A stretch of 64,000 bases of DNA from JACRAV01 sp964571235 (GTDB lineage Bacteria > Zixibacteria > MSB-5A5 > GN15 > FEB-12): assembly GCA_964571235.1 (NCBI GenBank), contig CAZNAI010000002.1:124001-188000 (forward strand), written 5' to 3'. A program made the position numbers and the translations under genes. Below are positions 52,380-61,693 of this stretch, in pieces. Each line of letters opens with the position of its first letter. The first letter of the stretch is position 1. Below the pieces are notes generated by a model, which did no database searches, had not been told where the DNA came from, and saw only the letters and a list, made by a program, of their open reading frames with translations.

Positions 52380-53461
52380 TTCGCCTCTTTGATCCGGTGA
52401 TCGTACATGCTCGAATAATACTCACGGTATTCACCGCTCATGCACTTCTCCACCCAGGCAGAGTTGGACAAATACCAGGAAATCGTCCGGTCAAGCGCTT
52501 CGTCAAATCCGAACGACGGTCTCCAGCCAAGCTCGCTTGTTAATTTGGAGGCATCCAAGGCATATCGACGGTCATGTCCCGGGCGGTCAGCAACAAATAG
52601 AATCTGTTCTTCACGCGGTGATCCACCAAGATGTGCATCAAGTTGTCGGCAAATAGCTCTGACCAATTCCAGATTCTCGAGTTCGTATCCGGCACTCACG
52701 CCGTACGACTCACCCACTCGCCCCTGCATGAAGATCGTCTCAAGCGCCGAGCAATGATCGGCGACAAAAAGCCAATCGCGACGATGTTTGCCGTCGCCGT
52801 AGATCGGAATCGGCTGACCAGCCACGGCGTTGCGAATCACCAGTGGGATCAGTTTTTCCGGGAATTGATACGGCCCGAAGTTATTGCTCGAATTGGAGAC
52901 GACCGTATCGAGTCCGTACGTTTGGTGATAGGAACGCACCAAATGATCTGCGCCTGCTTTAGTCGCGGCATACGGCGAGTTGGGGCGATACGCGTCGCTT
53001 TCAGTGAACATCCGAGTCTCTTCGGCTGAACCGTAGACTTCGTCGGTCGAGACATGATGGAACCGAAATGGTACGCCACGGCTGTGAGCATTTCGCGCCA
53101 GTTCCAATAGGTTAAACGTCCCGATCAGATTAGTTTGAACAAAGGGTGCGGGTCCAACTATTGAGCGATCGACATGCGATTCGGCCGCAAGATGAATGAC
53201 ACTATTAATCGAGCATCTCTCGAAACACTCCCGCAAAGCGGCTGAGTTGCAGATATCGACCTTTTCAAATTGGAAATTAGGAGATGTCTCAATAGCGGAC
53301 AAATTCGCCGGATTGGCGGCATAGGTCAGACAGTCGATATTCACAAAGAGCCAATCAGGATGGCGCGGTACAAGATACAACAGCAGGTTTGAGCCGATAA
53401 ACCCTGCGCCGCCTGTCAGCGCGATTCTGCGGTCGTATGATTGAATTCCTGTAACTGACAT
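52376..53461 (-). CDS. rmlB: dTDP-glucose 4,6-dehydratase RmlB
   Basis: A 361-residue SDR enzyme. It has IALTGGAGFIGSNLLLYLV, HLAAESHVDRSIVGPAPFVQTN, HVSTDEVYGS and the catalytic YAATKAGADHLVRSYHQTYGL. It is the first gene of the polysaccharide locus. I prefer ATG 53461 (MSVTGIQSY); a further in-frame start at 53509 would lie 2 bases from the tRNA-Thr gene end and adds unconserved residues. No strong Shine-Dalgarno decides between them. The locus may be transcribed through the tRNA from the cysS side. Confidence 0.93.
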   Translation of the reverse strand: MSVTGIQSYDRRIALTGGAGFIGSNLLLYLVPRHPDWLFVNIDCLTYAANPANLSAIETSPNFQFEKVDICNSAALRECFERCSINSVIHLAAESHVDRSIVGPAPFVQTNLIGTFNLLELARNAHSRGVPFRFHHVSTDEVYGSAEETRMFTESDAYRPNSPYAATKAGADHLVRSYHQTYGLDTVVSNSSNNFGPYQFPEKLIPLVIRNAVAGQPIPIYGDGKHRRDWLFVADHCSALETIFMQGRVGESYGVSAGYELENLELVRAICRQLDAHLGGSPREEQILFVADRPGHDRRYALDASKLTSELGWRPSFGFDEALDRTISWYLSNSAWVEKCMSGEYREYYSSMYDHRIKEAK

Positions 53462-53510
53462 AGGCGTGGCCGTCGAGGCTATGTCGCGCTTGGGCTGAGC
53501 CGAAAACAAG

Positions 53511-53583
53511 AGCCGGCGAAGGGATTCGAACCCCCGACAGCCTGATTACAAATCAGGTACTCTACCAACTGAGTTACGCCGGC
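53511..53583 (-). tRNA. tRNA-Thr (anticodon TGT)
   Basis: Read on the minus strand from 53583, the acceptor GCCGGCG pairs with CGCCGGC. The D arm is ACTCAGTTGGTAGAGT, the anticodon stem-loop CCTGA-TTTGTAA-TCAGG gives TGT (reads ACA and, by wobble, other Thr codons), and the T arm is GGGTTCGAATCCC. The discriminator is T, and no CCA is encoded. It separates cysS from rmlB. It is the second threonine tRNA in the window. Confidence 0.95.
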
Positions 53584-53644
53584 TATTTTGTGTATCGTCA
53601 TTACTGTGTACAATCGCACTCCGTTCGGCGGAGGACACGAATTG

Positions 53645-55039
53645 TCACACCTGTTTTTTCCACTTCACGCCCTGAGGCGTGTCCTCAAGCAATATTCCCT
53701 TTTCGGACAACTGGTCGCGGATGCGGTCAGCGAGTGCGAAATCCTTAGACTTGCGGGCCGCCTGCCGACGCGCGATAAGCGCCTCGACTTCCGACTCCAG
53801 CGACTGCTTTTTCAACTCGAATCCGAGCACAGCGTCAAACCTACGCACGAGCGACAGCGTCGCGTCGCGATCGGCTGTCGACAACTTCCCTTCCGCCTTC
53901 AGCCGATTAATATCCCGAATCATGTCAAAAACCACACCGAGTGCGCCGGAGATATTGAGGTCATCGTCGAGCATCACCTCAAACGCCTCGCCCGATCGCT
54001 TTAGAATATCGGTCGCTTCGCCGCTGGCACTACCGGCTGAAAAATCCTCAAGATTGCCAATAAAATCATTATAGCGCTCAAGCGCTCCACGAGCGCCGTC
54101 CAGTCCGTCAAACGTAAAATTCAGTTGCTGGCGGTAATGCGTCGACGTGAGCAGATACCGTACAACCGTGCCGGAGTATCCTTTGTTTAAGATGTCGCGC
54201 AGGGTGAAATAGTTCCCCAGCGATTTTGACATCTTCTTGCCTTCGACAATCAAATGCTCGGCATGGAGCCAGTAATTGACAAACTGCTCGCCGGTGGCGC
54301 CTTCAGACTGCGCGATTTCGTTCTCGTGGTGCGGAAACATATTGTCCACGCCGCCGGTGTGAATGTCAAAGTGCTTTCCCAAATACTTCATCGACATCGC
54401 CGAACATTCCAGATGCCACCCCGGCCGACCCTTGCCGATCTCAGTTTCCCAGTACACTTCGCCATCGCTCTCGTCGTGAGCTTTCCAAAGAGCAAAGTCG
54501 GAGACCGATTCCTTTTCATATTCGTCGGCCGCTACCCGTGCGCCGGCTTTGAGGCCACTCATGTCAAGATTTGCCAGCTTGCCGTAATTGGCAAACGCCG
54601 AAATCTTAAAATAGTAGTTCCCCTCGACTTGGTAGGCCATCCCGCGCGAAACCAAATCTTTGATAATCGCTACCATCTCAGGGATATGATCGGTCGCCGC
54701 AGGATACCGTTCGGCCCGCTCGATTCCGACCTCAGCAATATCATCGAAAAACGCCTGAATGAACGGCGCGGTAAACTCCTTGAGCGATTTCTTCTGGGCG
54801 TTCGCGCCGCGAATGATCTTGTCATCGATGTCGGTAAGGTTCATAACCTGCGTTACTTCGTACCCTTTGTATTTCAGGTACCGCCTCAGCAAATCCTCGA
54901 ACATAAACGTGCGTAGATTGCCAATATGAACGAAATTGTAGACGGTCGGCCCGCAGGTATACAGGCGTACCTTCCCCGGTTCTATCGGTTTGAATTCGTC
55001 CTTGGTGCGAGTCAGACTGTTCTTGAATACCAACGCCAT
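53645..55039 (-). CDS. cysS: Cysteinyl-tRNA synthetase
   Basis: A 464-residue class Ia aminoacyl-tRNA synthetase. The HIGH motif is FVHIGNLRTF, the KMSKS loop is GKKMSKSLGN, and zinc ligands are visible as CGPTVYN, a Cys in HLECSAMS and HTGGVDNMFPHHENE. The length is normal for the family. It is the last gene of the ruvC-cysS run and starts 3 bases after the M42 peptidase stop. Confidence 0.96.
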   Translation of the reverse strand: MALVFKNSLTRTKDEFKPIEPGKVRLYTCGPTVYNFVHIGNLRTFMFEDLLRRYLKYKGYEVTQVMNLTDIDDKIIRGANAQKKSLKEFTAPFIQAFFDDIAEVGIERAERYPAATDHIPEMVAIIKDLVSRGMAYQVEGNYYFKISAFANYGKLANLDMSGLKAGARVAADEYEKESVSDFALWKAHDESDGEVYWETEIGKGRPGWHLECSAMSMKYLGKHFDIHTGGVDNMFPHHENEIAQSEGATGEQFVNYWLHAEHLIVEGKKMSKSLGNYFTLRDILNKGYSGTVVRYLLTSTHYRQQLNFTFDGLDGARGALERYNDFIGNLEDFSAGSASGEATDILKRSGEAFEVMLDDDLNISGALGVVFDMIRDINRLKAEGKLSTADRDATLSLVRRFDAVLGFELKKQSLESEVEALIARRQAARKSKDFALADRIRDQLSEKGILLEDTPQGVKWKKQV

Positions 55040-55042
55040 CGC

Positions 55043-56119
55043 TTAACCTTGAGTAAGTGATGCCACCGTTTTGGCATCCAGTTGCGCGATTAATTCGCAG
55101 GCCAGTTTGACCGTGTTGTCATAGTCAGAACGATGCATCAGACCGTTGTGGCTGTGGATATACCGTACCGGCGGGCCAATCACAATCGACGGCACCCCGG
55201 CGCGAGTGACATGAATCTTGCCGCCGTCGGTCGCACCGCGTTCCATGTAGGTCAGGTTGAACGGAATCTTCTTCTTCTGCGCCGTGCTGATTGCCAGATC
55301 GCGCAGTTTCAAGTTGGGTATCATGCCGGCGTCGAAGATCAATATCGACGGTCCCCCGCCGAGTTTCTCAACCTTGCTACCACCGTCCGGCGGAATATCC
55401 TGAGCGATGCCCGTATCGATAACGATGCAGACATCCGGATCGCTGATATACGCCAAGGTCTGCGCTCCGCGACATCCGACTTCTTCCTGCACCGACGCAC
55501 ACCCGAGAATCGTGTTCGGATGGCGGGCAGTTTTGAATTTGCGCATAACATCGATCACCGCCGCGCAAGCCGAACGGTTATCGAACGCCTTGCTACAATA
55601 GACCTGCTTGTTTCCCATGATCGTGAAATCGCTGTCGGGAATAATTGGATCGCCGACTTTGATGCCGAGTTTCTTCTTGACATCGAATTTCTGCTGGACA
55701 CCGACATCAATGAACATGTCTTTGATGTCAAGAACTTTCTCCCGCTCGGACGCCGACAGCATATGGGGTGGCTTTGAGCCAACTATGCCGAGCACCGGTC
55801 CCTGCGTGGTGATAATTCTCATCCGCTGGCCGAGCGCTACATGCCCCCACCAGCCGCCCAGCGGAAGAAACTTGATGAATCCGTCCTTGGTAATTTCTTT
55901 GACCATGAACCCGATTTCGTCCATATGGCCAACGACCATGACGCGAGGAGCCGCAGAGGTTCCCTTCTTGCGCCCCAGGATTGATCCGGATTTGTCGATT
56001 TCGATGCTGTCAGAAAGCGGCTTGAGTTCGCGACGCATAATAGCGCGGACTTCATTTTCGTAGCCGGAGACGCCGTTGGCCTCGGTGATTTCTTTCAGTA
56101 AGAGTTCGGTCTTGTCCAC
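55043..56119 (-). CDS. M42 family metallo-aminopeptidase
   Basis: A 358-residue zinc/cobalt aminopeptidase of the glutamyl aminopeptidase/endoglucanase M42 family. Metal ligands are visible: His and Asp in MVVGHMDEIGFMV, Asp in KAFDNRSACAAVI, the general base in VQEEVGCRGAQ, Asp in CIVIDTGIA, and a final His in RYIHSHNGLMHR. It works in the cytoplasm on short peptides. The start at 56119 is a GTG with AAAGG upstream. A 13-base palindrome (TTAACTTAGTTAA, 56144-56156) lies in the 69-bp gap before it. Confidence 0.9.
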   Translation of the reverse strand: MDKTELLLKEITEANGVSGYENEVRAIMRRELKPLSDSIEIDKSGSILGRKKGTSAAPRVMVVGHMDEIGFMVKEITKDGFIKFLPLGGWWGHVALGQRMRIITTQGPVLGIVGSKPPHMLSASEREKVLDIKDMFIDVGVQQKFDVKKKLGIKVGDPIIPDSDFTIMGNKQVYCSKAFDNRSACAAVIDVMRKFKTARHPNTILGCASVQEEVGCRGAQTLAYISDPDVCIVIDTGIAQDIPPDGGSKVEKLGGGPSILIFDAGMIPNLKLRDLAISTAQKKKIPFNLTYMERGATDGGKIHVTRAGVPSIVIGPPVRYIHSHNGLMHRSDYDNTVKLACELIAQLDAKTVASLTQG

Positions 56120-56188
56120 TACTTTGCCTTTGTTGCAATAGAATTAACTTAGTTAAGTAATATACGTTGTGGCCGCGCCACCGTCCAA

Positions 56189-56926
56189 TCAAAAGTCGAG
56201 GTGGTCAAACAGCTCGGATAACCGGTCGATCCGCCGCTCCAGAGCGGGCATCTCCGCAGGGTATTCGCGGCCTTGCTTTACTTTCAATATCGCCGGCATC
56301 CCGATCTGCGAAGGTCCGACAATGTCCTCTTTGTATCGGTCGCCGATATAGACTGCCTCGCGCGGGGCCACTCCGGCCATATTGGATGCTTTGTAGAATA
56401 TATCCGGGTGCGGCTTCCGCAGACCAAAAGAAGATGAGAAAATCGTAAAGTCGAAGAACTTCTCAATACCAAATCGTCTCAACTCCACTGCGTGTGCCCG
56501 CTCGGGAAATACCGTATTGGAAATCAACCCAATGGTCACTGTGCTATTTCGTAATCGCGTGAGAGTCGACACCGTATCGTCATAAACATACAACTGTTTC
56601 TCGACCGCCTTGTAGTAAGCGTCGAAAAAGGCGTCGCAAAGACCGTTGGTATTCTGCCACCCCAGCCGTGAAAAGAGCACATTGGCCGCTTTGGTGACAT
56701 CCCACTCGATGTGCTCATCGTCGGCGAGTTTGCGAAAATCGCTCTTGGCCGATTCAAGTTGTTCGTGAAATTCCGCCGCGTTAGGAACTGCATACCCGGA
56801 TTTGGCGAGAAACTTTCGGCCCGATTCCGCACACTGACGGGTAAGTTCCTCCCATGGCACTGCCTCGTATTCTATAAGTGTTGAACCAAGGTCAAAGATG
56901 ACCGCACGGGGGGTAAGCTTCTCCAT
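56189..56926 (-). CDS. HAD-superfamily hydrolase
   Basis: A 245-residue HAD phosphatase-like protein. Motif I is VIFDLGSTLIEYE, with the nucleophilic Asp but Gly instead of the usual second Asp, as in the DLGNT-type subgroup (YihX/YjjG-like). Motif II is IGLISNTVF, motif III is the Lys in LRKPHPDIF and motif IV is AVYIGDRYKEDIVG. The helical cap lies between motifs I and II. The substrate is unknown. It starts 3 bases after ddl. Confidence 0.85.
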   Translation of the reverse strand: MEKLTPRAVIFDLGSTLIEYEAVPWEELTRQCAESGRKFLAKSGYAVPNAAEFHEQLESAKSDFRKLADDEHIEWDVTKAANVLFSRLGWQNTNGLCDAFFDAYYKAVEKQLYVYDDTVSTLTRLRNSTVTIGLISNTVFPERAHAVELRRFGIEKFFDFTIFSSSFGLRKPHPDIFYKASNMAGVAPREAVYIGDRYKEDIVGPSQIGMPAILKVKQGREYPAEMPALERRIDRLSELFDHLDF

Positions 56927-56929
56927 CGC

Positions 56930-57949
56930 TCAGTCTTTTCTCTTGAGCGCCGAATCGATGATTTTCCCGAGCAGTTGATCGAAGTCGATCCCCGCCGCTT
57001 TCGCCGCCATCGGCGCCAGCGACAGATTTGTCATCCCAGGAAGCGTGTTGATCTCGAGGCAGTAACTCCGGTTGTCATCGGAGAGAAGAAAATCGACACG
57101 GGCCAGCCCCGCCGCTCCTACAACTTCGTACACTTGCAACGCCGCATGCCGGAGGCCGGCGCTAACATCTTCGCTGATTGGCGCCGGGCAGAGATACTCC
57201 GATTTCCCCTTGGTGTACTTTGCTTCGTAGTCGTACAACCCGCCCAGCGGCCGTATCTCAACCACCGGAAACGCCTCGCTGTCGAGCACCGCTACGGTCA
57301 ACTCTCGCCCGTGGATATATTCTTCGACAAGCACGTGCCGCGACTCTCTCGCCGCCATTTGGAGCGCGGTCTCGATCTGATCGGCTCTTTCAACTTTGGT
57401 CAATCCGACTGTTGAGCCGCCATCGTTAGGTTTAACGATAAACGGATATTTGAAATGATCTACTATCGATTGCACTATTGAAGCCGGAATTTTGCCGGTG
57501 TCCAAATGATACAGTTTCCAGTGCGGGGTGCGGACATTGACACTTGCCATGAGGCGCTTGGTCATCGCCTTGTCCATCGCCACCGCCGAGGCGGTCATAT
57601 TTGAACCAGTGAATTTATGACCACATAGCGATAGCAGATTCTGCAGTGTTCCGTTCTCCCCCGCGCCGCCGTGCAGAGCGATAAAGACAACATCGATGTC
57701 GCGCAACTCGCTGGAGTTCATGGCCAAAGCAATCTCAGAGGAGACGACAACGCCGTCGGGGACAGCATCGCCGCCGGTCAACTTAGGGTTGTACTGGCCG
57801 TCGGCGCCGATCAGATGTTTCCCGGTTGCAGGATCTATTGCAGTCACTGTGTGACCGATACGGCGCAATGAGGCCGTGATCGCACTTCCGCTATTGAGGG
57901 ACACGTCCCGTTCGCTTGATTTTCCGCCTGCCAATACCAAGACCTTCAT
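56930..57949 (-). CDS. ddl: D-alanine--D-alanine ligase
   Basis: A 339-residue ATP-grasp ligase that makes the D-Ala-D-Ala dipeptide of peptidoglycan. It has VLVLAGGKSSERDVSLNSGSAI, VFIALHGGAGENGTLQNLL (with the substrate His), PFIVKPNDGGSTVGLTKV (ATP loop), VEEYIHGRELTVAVL and the metal-binding CLEINTLPGMT. ATG at 57949 overlaps the dedA stop (ATGA); a Met 9 codons upstream lies inside dedA and is less likely. Confidence 0.95.
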   Translation of the reverse strand: MKVLVLAGGKSSERDVSLNSGSAITASLRRIGHTVTAIDPATGKHLIGADGQYNPKLTGGDAVPDGVVVSSEIALAMNSSELRDIDVVFIALHGGAGENGTLQNLLSLCGHKFTGSNMTASAVAMDKAMTKRLMASVNVRTPHWKLYHLDTGKIPASIVQSIVDHFKYPFIVKPNDGGSTVGLTKVERADQIETALQMAARESRHVLVEEYIHGRELTVAVLDSEAFPVVEIRPLGGLYDYEAKYTKGKSEYLCPAPISEDVSAGLRHAALQVYEVVGAAGLARVDFLLSDDNRSYCLEINTLPGMTNLSLAPMAAKAAGIDFDQLLGKIIDSALKRKD

Positions 57950-58578
57950 TTTTGTCTCTTTCGATGCAATACCCAAAACCGGTGTACCACAAATATCACA
58001 ACACCAGTTAGAACGATCGGCCAGATGACCTTTGTGTACGCCGCAAATAATTGCTCGATCTCGTCAAAGTTGCGTACAACTGAAGCGGCAAGATACATAA
58101 TCAGCCCGGTAAAAGCCAAATATGAAAGAGCCGAAAACAGGACCATCTTAGCAGTATCATATCGCGCAATGCCCGAGGCCACTGCCAGCGCCGTGCGAAG
58201 CCCAACCACAAAACGTGAGACGAGAATGACCAGCGCACCCCACTTCTGCAGGCGTGTTTCCATACGAACGACATCGAGCGCAGAAAAGTACTTAAAATTC
58301 TTACGGATAAAATAGTCACGGCCATAGTTGCGGCCCAGGAAATACAGCACCATCACCGACGCCATTCCTCCCGACACCATCACCACCAGCGATAACACAA
58401 AGTTGAGCCGATCGGCCGCTACCAGCGCTCCGGCCGCGGCGATAAAGGTGTCACCAGGAAACGGCGGAAAGATATTTTCAATAAAGCAGGCGGCAAACAA
58501 CACCAGATAGACCATCAGCGGCCCGCTGGCAAAGAGCTGATCGAGAAACAGATTGATATTGTCCAGTGACTCAGTCAT
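57946..58578 (-). CDS. DedA family membrane protein
   Basis: A 210-residue inner-membrane protein with the DedA/SNARE-associated domain: PLMVYLVLFAACFIENIFPPFPGDTFI, then FLGRNYGRDYFIRKNF, and FVVGLRTALAVASGIARYDTAKMV. DedA proteins act as lipid (undecaprenyl or phospholipid) translocases. The start at 58578 (MTESLDNI) overlaps the ispF stop by 8 bases; the ORF to 58689 would run deep into ispF. It sits between isoprenoid and cell-wall precursor genes, which suits a role in lipid carrier recycling. Confidence 0.88.
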   Translation of the reverse strand: MTESLDNINLFLDQLFASGPLMVYLVLFAACFIENIFPPFPGDTFIAAAGALVAADRLNFVLSLVVMVSGGMASVMVLYFLGRNYGRDYFIRKNFKYFSALDVVRMETRLQKWGALVILVSRFVVGLRTALAVASGIARYDTAKMVLFSALSYLAFTGLIMYLAASVVRNFDEIEQLFAAYTKVIWPIVLTGVVIFVVHRFWVLHRKRQK

Positions 58579-59059
58579 TAGTTTCCAGAAGGCAGACCGC
58601 CAGAGCCGCAATCCCTTCTTCCCGACCGACAAATCCGAGTTTCTCGCTGGTGGTCGCTTTGATGCCGATGCGCGACGGTGAGATTCCAAGAATTGCCCCG
58701 ATCTTTTCTTTCATCACGGGAATATGCGGGTTCATAGCCGGCCGTTCCGCCATGATCGTCGCATCAATATTCACCACTCGGGCGAATCCGACCGAACGTA
58801 CTTTGCCCCAAGTTTCCGCCAGCAGAATTGTTGAATCTATGCCCTTATATCGCTCGTCGCTCGGCGGAAAGTGAACACCAATATCGGCCAGCCCGGCCGC
58901 TCCGAGCAAAGCGTCGCAGATCGCGTGAAGCAAAACGTCGGCGTCGCTGTGACCGAGAAGTCCCTTATCAAACGGAATACGCACTCCGCCAATAGTGAGT
59001 GGACGCCCCGCTTCTAAGCGGTGAACATCGAACCCTTGTCCAATACGGAGCTCAGCCAT
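58571..59059 (-). CDS. ispF: 2-C-methyl-D-erythritol 2,4-cyclodiphosphate synthase
   Basis: A 162-residue zinc enzyme of the MEP isoprenoid pathway. Metal ligands are in IGQGFDVHRLEAG (Asp, His) and GLLGHSDADVLLHAICDALLGAAGLADIG (His). The C-terminus has IGIKATTSEKLGFVGREEGIAALAVCLL, the cytidine site. It overlaps ispD by 8 bases, as is common for this pair. Confidence 0.96.
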   Translation of the reverse strand: MAELRIGQGFDVHRLEAGRPLTIGGVRIPFDKGLLGHSDADVLLHAICDALLGAAGLADIGVHFPPSDERYKGIDSTILLAETWGKVRSVGFARVVNIDATIMAERPAMNPHIPVMKEKIGAILGISPSRIGIKATTSEKLGFVGREEGIAALAVCLLETND

Positions 59060-59741
59060 TGTGACCTTTCAAGAGTAGACTCTCGATCAAGACCAGATCT
59101 TCCGGCCTGGTCACTTTTATGTTCGGAAATGTCGGTTCAACGATTTGTACTTTCACACCGTGCTCTTCGACCAGCGCTGAATCATCGGCAAATGCGCGGT
59201 CTCCCCGCTCAGTGTAAGCGGTACGAATGACGCTCAGCTCAAACACTTGTGGTGTCTGCGCATAATACAGTTCGTTTCGCTCGATAGTTGTACGAACAAC
59301 ACCGCCAGAGGTTCTCTTGATCGCATCGCTGGCCGGCACCGCCAGGATCGCGGCGGAGCCCTCGCCCACCGCCGCTACAGCAACCACCCGGTCGATATCA
59401 AAGGGCGACACAAGCGGCCGGGCGCCATCGTGAATTGCCACCAGTCCCGTCTTGTCCGGTATCGCACTCAGTCCGGCCATAACCGATTGCGAGCGCGTCT
59501 CACCACCTGCAACCACCGTTTTCACTTTGCGGAACTTCTCTGCCGCGATCACTGCCTTGATCGTATCAATTGTGTCGGCCGGAACAACCAAACATATCGA
59601 CTCTATTGACACCGCTCGCTCAAACTTGTCGATAGTCCAGGCCAGCAATATTCGTCCGCCGACTTCCGTAAACTGCTTGAGTGTGTTTCCTCCAAATCGG
59701 AGTGATCTTCCACCCGCGACAATAACCGCTACTGCTTTCAT
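59052..59741 (-). CDS. ispD: 2-C-methyl-D-erythritol 4-phosphate cytidylyltransferase
   Basis: A 229-residue enzyme that makes CDP-ME. It has MKAVAVIVAGGRSLRFGGNTLKQF (nucleotide loop), LVAIHDGARPLVSPFDIDRVV and the later VPASDAIKRT and YAQTPQVF. The start at 59741 gives the family N-terminus; the Met 7 codons earlier is possible but unconserved. It follows queA by 42 bp. Confidence 0.95.
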   Translation of the reverse strand: MKAVAVIVAGGRSLRFGGNTLKQFTEVGGRILLAWTIDKFERAVSIESICLVVPADTIDTIKAVIAAEKFRKVKTVVAGGETRSQSVMAGLSAIPDKTGLVAIHDGARPLVSPFDIDRVVAVAAVGEGSAAILAVPASDAIKRTSGGVVRTTIERNELYYAQTPQVFELSVIRTAYTERGDRAFADDSALVEEHGVKVQIVEPTFPNIKVTRPEDLVLIESLLLKGHNG

Positions 59742-59783
59742 GACGGTGGAATATACGCCCACTTACCAATTGGGAAAAGCTGA

Positions 59784-60827
59784 TTAAATAATCAGCATGC
59801 CATCGCCGTAGGAATAGAAGCGGTACTTTTCTGCCACCGCTGTCCCGTAGGCCGCCAGTACTTTCTCGCGCCCTGCGAACGCCGACACCAGCACCAATAG
59901 CGACGATTTGGGAAGATGAAAATTGGTCACCATCCGGTCTACTACCCTGAAATCGTATCCCGGCTTTATGAACAATTCTACCGGGCCTGTAAAAGGCGCA
60001 ACCTCGTTGTCATCTATTGGCGCCGATTCAAGTGTCCGCACCGACGTAGTCCCCACCGCAACGATCTTACCGCCGCGCTTTTTGATCCTGTTGATTTGCA
60101 TCGCGGCCTTTGGGTCAATCTCGGCAAACTCCGGGTCAACCCGGTGGTCTTCAATTCGCTCAGATTTGATTGGCTTAAATGTCCCCGGTCCGACATGAAG
60201 CGTTATTTCGACGATCTCGACTCTTCGCTTTCGCATCGACTCCATGAGCGGGCGCGTAAAATGCAGGCCCGCGGTTGGGGCCGCGACTGCTCCGCGATCT
60301 GAGTGTTTGGCAAACACCGTCTGGTACCGGCGAGAATCAAGCGCACCATCCTTGCGCGAAATATACGGCGGTAATGGCACATGACCGAACTTTGATATGA
60401 TTCTGCTCCTTCGTGCCGCAGAGCCAAAGTCGACAATCCAGCGCCCGTTGTCCAAGTGTCTTCTTAGAGCGACTCTCTCGGTGTCATCAAACAGAATTGA
60501 CTCTCCCTCATTCAGCCGCCGTGACGGACTCACCAACGCCTCCCAGCACTCGCCGTCTGCAATATCATTCGATGGTCGAACAAGAAACAGTTCAATTGCT
60601 CCGCCGGTCTTCCGGCACCCGAACATGCGGGCTTTGAATACTTTCGTGTTGTTAATCACGAGACCGTCGCCGGGATTTAGATACTCAAGCAGATCCGGGA
60701 ATTTTCGGTGCGTTACCTCGCCGGTTACGCGGTCGAGAACCAGCAGACGAGAATCTGTCCGTCGCCGGGTCGGAAACTGGGCGATCAATTCCCGCGGCAA
60801 GTCAAAGTCAAATAGCTGAATGTCCAT
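59784..60827 (-). CDS. queA: S-adenosylmethionine:tRNA ribosyltransferase-isomerase
   Basis: A 347-residue enzyme of queuosine biosynthesis. It has FDFDLPRELIAQFPTRRRTDSRLLVL, NTKVFKARMFG, RYQTVFAKHSDRGAVAAPTAGLHFT and HVGPGTFKPI, all typical. It is co-transcribed with the ruv genes and the two orphans; queA-ruv proximity is common in bacteria. Confidence 0.96.
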   Translation of the reverse strand: MDIQLFDFDLPRELIAQFPTRRRTDSRLLVLDRVTGEVTHRKFPDLLEYLNPGDGLVINNTKVFKARMFGCRKTGGAIELFLVRPSNDIADGECWEALVSPSRRLNEGESILFDDTERVALRRHLDNGRWIVDFGSAARRSRIISKFGHVPLPPYISRKDGALDSRRYQTVFAKHSDRGAVAAPTAGLHFTRPLMESMRKRRVEIVEITLHVGPGTFKPIKSERIEDHRVDPEFAEIDPKAAMQINRIKKRGGKIVAVGTTSVRTLESAPIDDNEVAPFTGPVELFIKPGYDFRVVDRMVTNFHLPKSSLLVLVSAFAGREKVLAAYGTAVAEKYRFYSYGDGMLII

Positions 60828-60854
60828 GAGAAATGATCGAGCCTGCGTGCGATT

Positions 60855-61145
60855 TTAAGTGCGTTTGAACAGCGTCAGCCGGTCGACATAGAGTTGGGCC
60901 AAGGAGGACTGCACATCGGTTAAGCCGGGTGGCAAAGATTTAACATCGAGATATCGTTCAAGAGCAGTGAGTGCCTCTCTCGTATCTGCCACGGTCACCA
61001 CGACACCGGTATCTTTAAGCAGTTGATCGCGAAAGCGAACTGTTTCGGCAAACAAAACCGCCACCGCGCCGCTCGCGTCAAAGCGCGACTGAACAATTTG
61101 GGCGCCAAGTGATTGGATGAGCAGTCGGATGTCTTCGTTGGGCAT
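60855..61145 (-). CDS. Hypothetical protein of 96 residues
   Basis: A small soluble protein (MPNEDIRLLIQSLGAQ ...) predicted mostly alpha-helical with an Ala/Leu-rich core (ASGAVAVLFAETVRF, LTDVQSSLAQLYVDRL). No family was recognised. It lies 27 bp upstream of queA and 24 bp downstream of the membrane protein gene, so the position alone supports expression in the ruv-queA operon. Confidence 0.6.
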   Translation of the reverse strand: MPNEDIRLLIQSLGAQIVQSRFDASGAVAVLFAETVRFRDQLLKDTGVVVTVADTREALTALERYLDVKSLPPGLTDVQSSLAQLYVDRLTLFKRT

Positions 61146-61169
61146 CGGCTAGTACGCTCTGCGATTAGG

Positions 61170-61670
61170 CTATCTCTTGCGGGGCTTCCACCACGGACGC
61201 TGGTCGGAATCGGCCGGCTCATACGGCGACACAACCACATAATCGGCTGAATCACCGCTTGGATACCCGGCATTGAGACTCTCCGCCTTTTGTTTGTCAA
61301 TTTCGGTTTTTTCTGCGCGACGAATAAATATCGGTTGTATCCACAAGAGCCCGATAACTACTGCGGCGCTGGCAAACCACCAGACCGCCAGTCCGGTGAA
61401 CCAAAATGACTGAACAAAGAGACAGACGACTCCCAGGTAACAAAGCAGTATCACTAACGGGAAAACACTCACCCGGCTTCGCCACCAGATTTTTCCGCCA
61501 AGTGGGGTGTGGCCGACCTGCGGCGCCGCGCTCCCTTTTCGATATGCCCGGCCTGACCAACTACTGGTGTACACGTTGTATAGCGTCAAAATCAGCGCCA
61601 GACCGACCGATGCAAACAAAATCCCCCACCAATTGACTGATGAAATTGCGCTTTGGGACTCGGGTATCAT
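61170..61670 (-). CDS. Hypothetical membrane protein
   Basis: A 166-residue protein with three hydrophobic helices (~12-32, ~72-90, ~93-112), then a charged, Pro-rich cytoplasmic tail ending RPWWKPRKR. No family recognised. It sits 23 bp after ruvB in the same orientation. The lack of a signal motif or enzyme residues means only the topology can be described. Confidence 0.65.
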   Translation of the reverse strand: MIPESQSAISSVNWWGILFASVGLALILTLYNVYTSSWSGRAYRKGSAAPQVGHTPLGGKIWWRSRVSVFPLVILLCYLGVVCLFVQSFWFTGLAVWWFASAAVVIGLLWIQPIFIRRAEKTEIDKQKAESLNAGYPSGDSADYVVVSPYEPADSDQRPWWKPRKR

Positions 61671-61693
61671 CTATTCTCGTCCGATCGTTCCGA

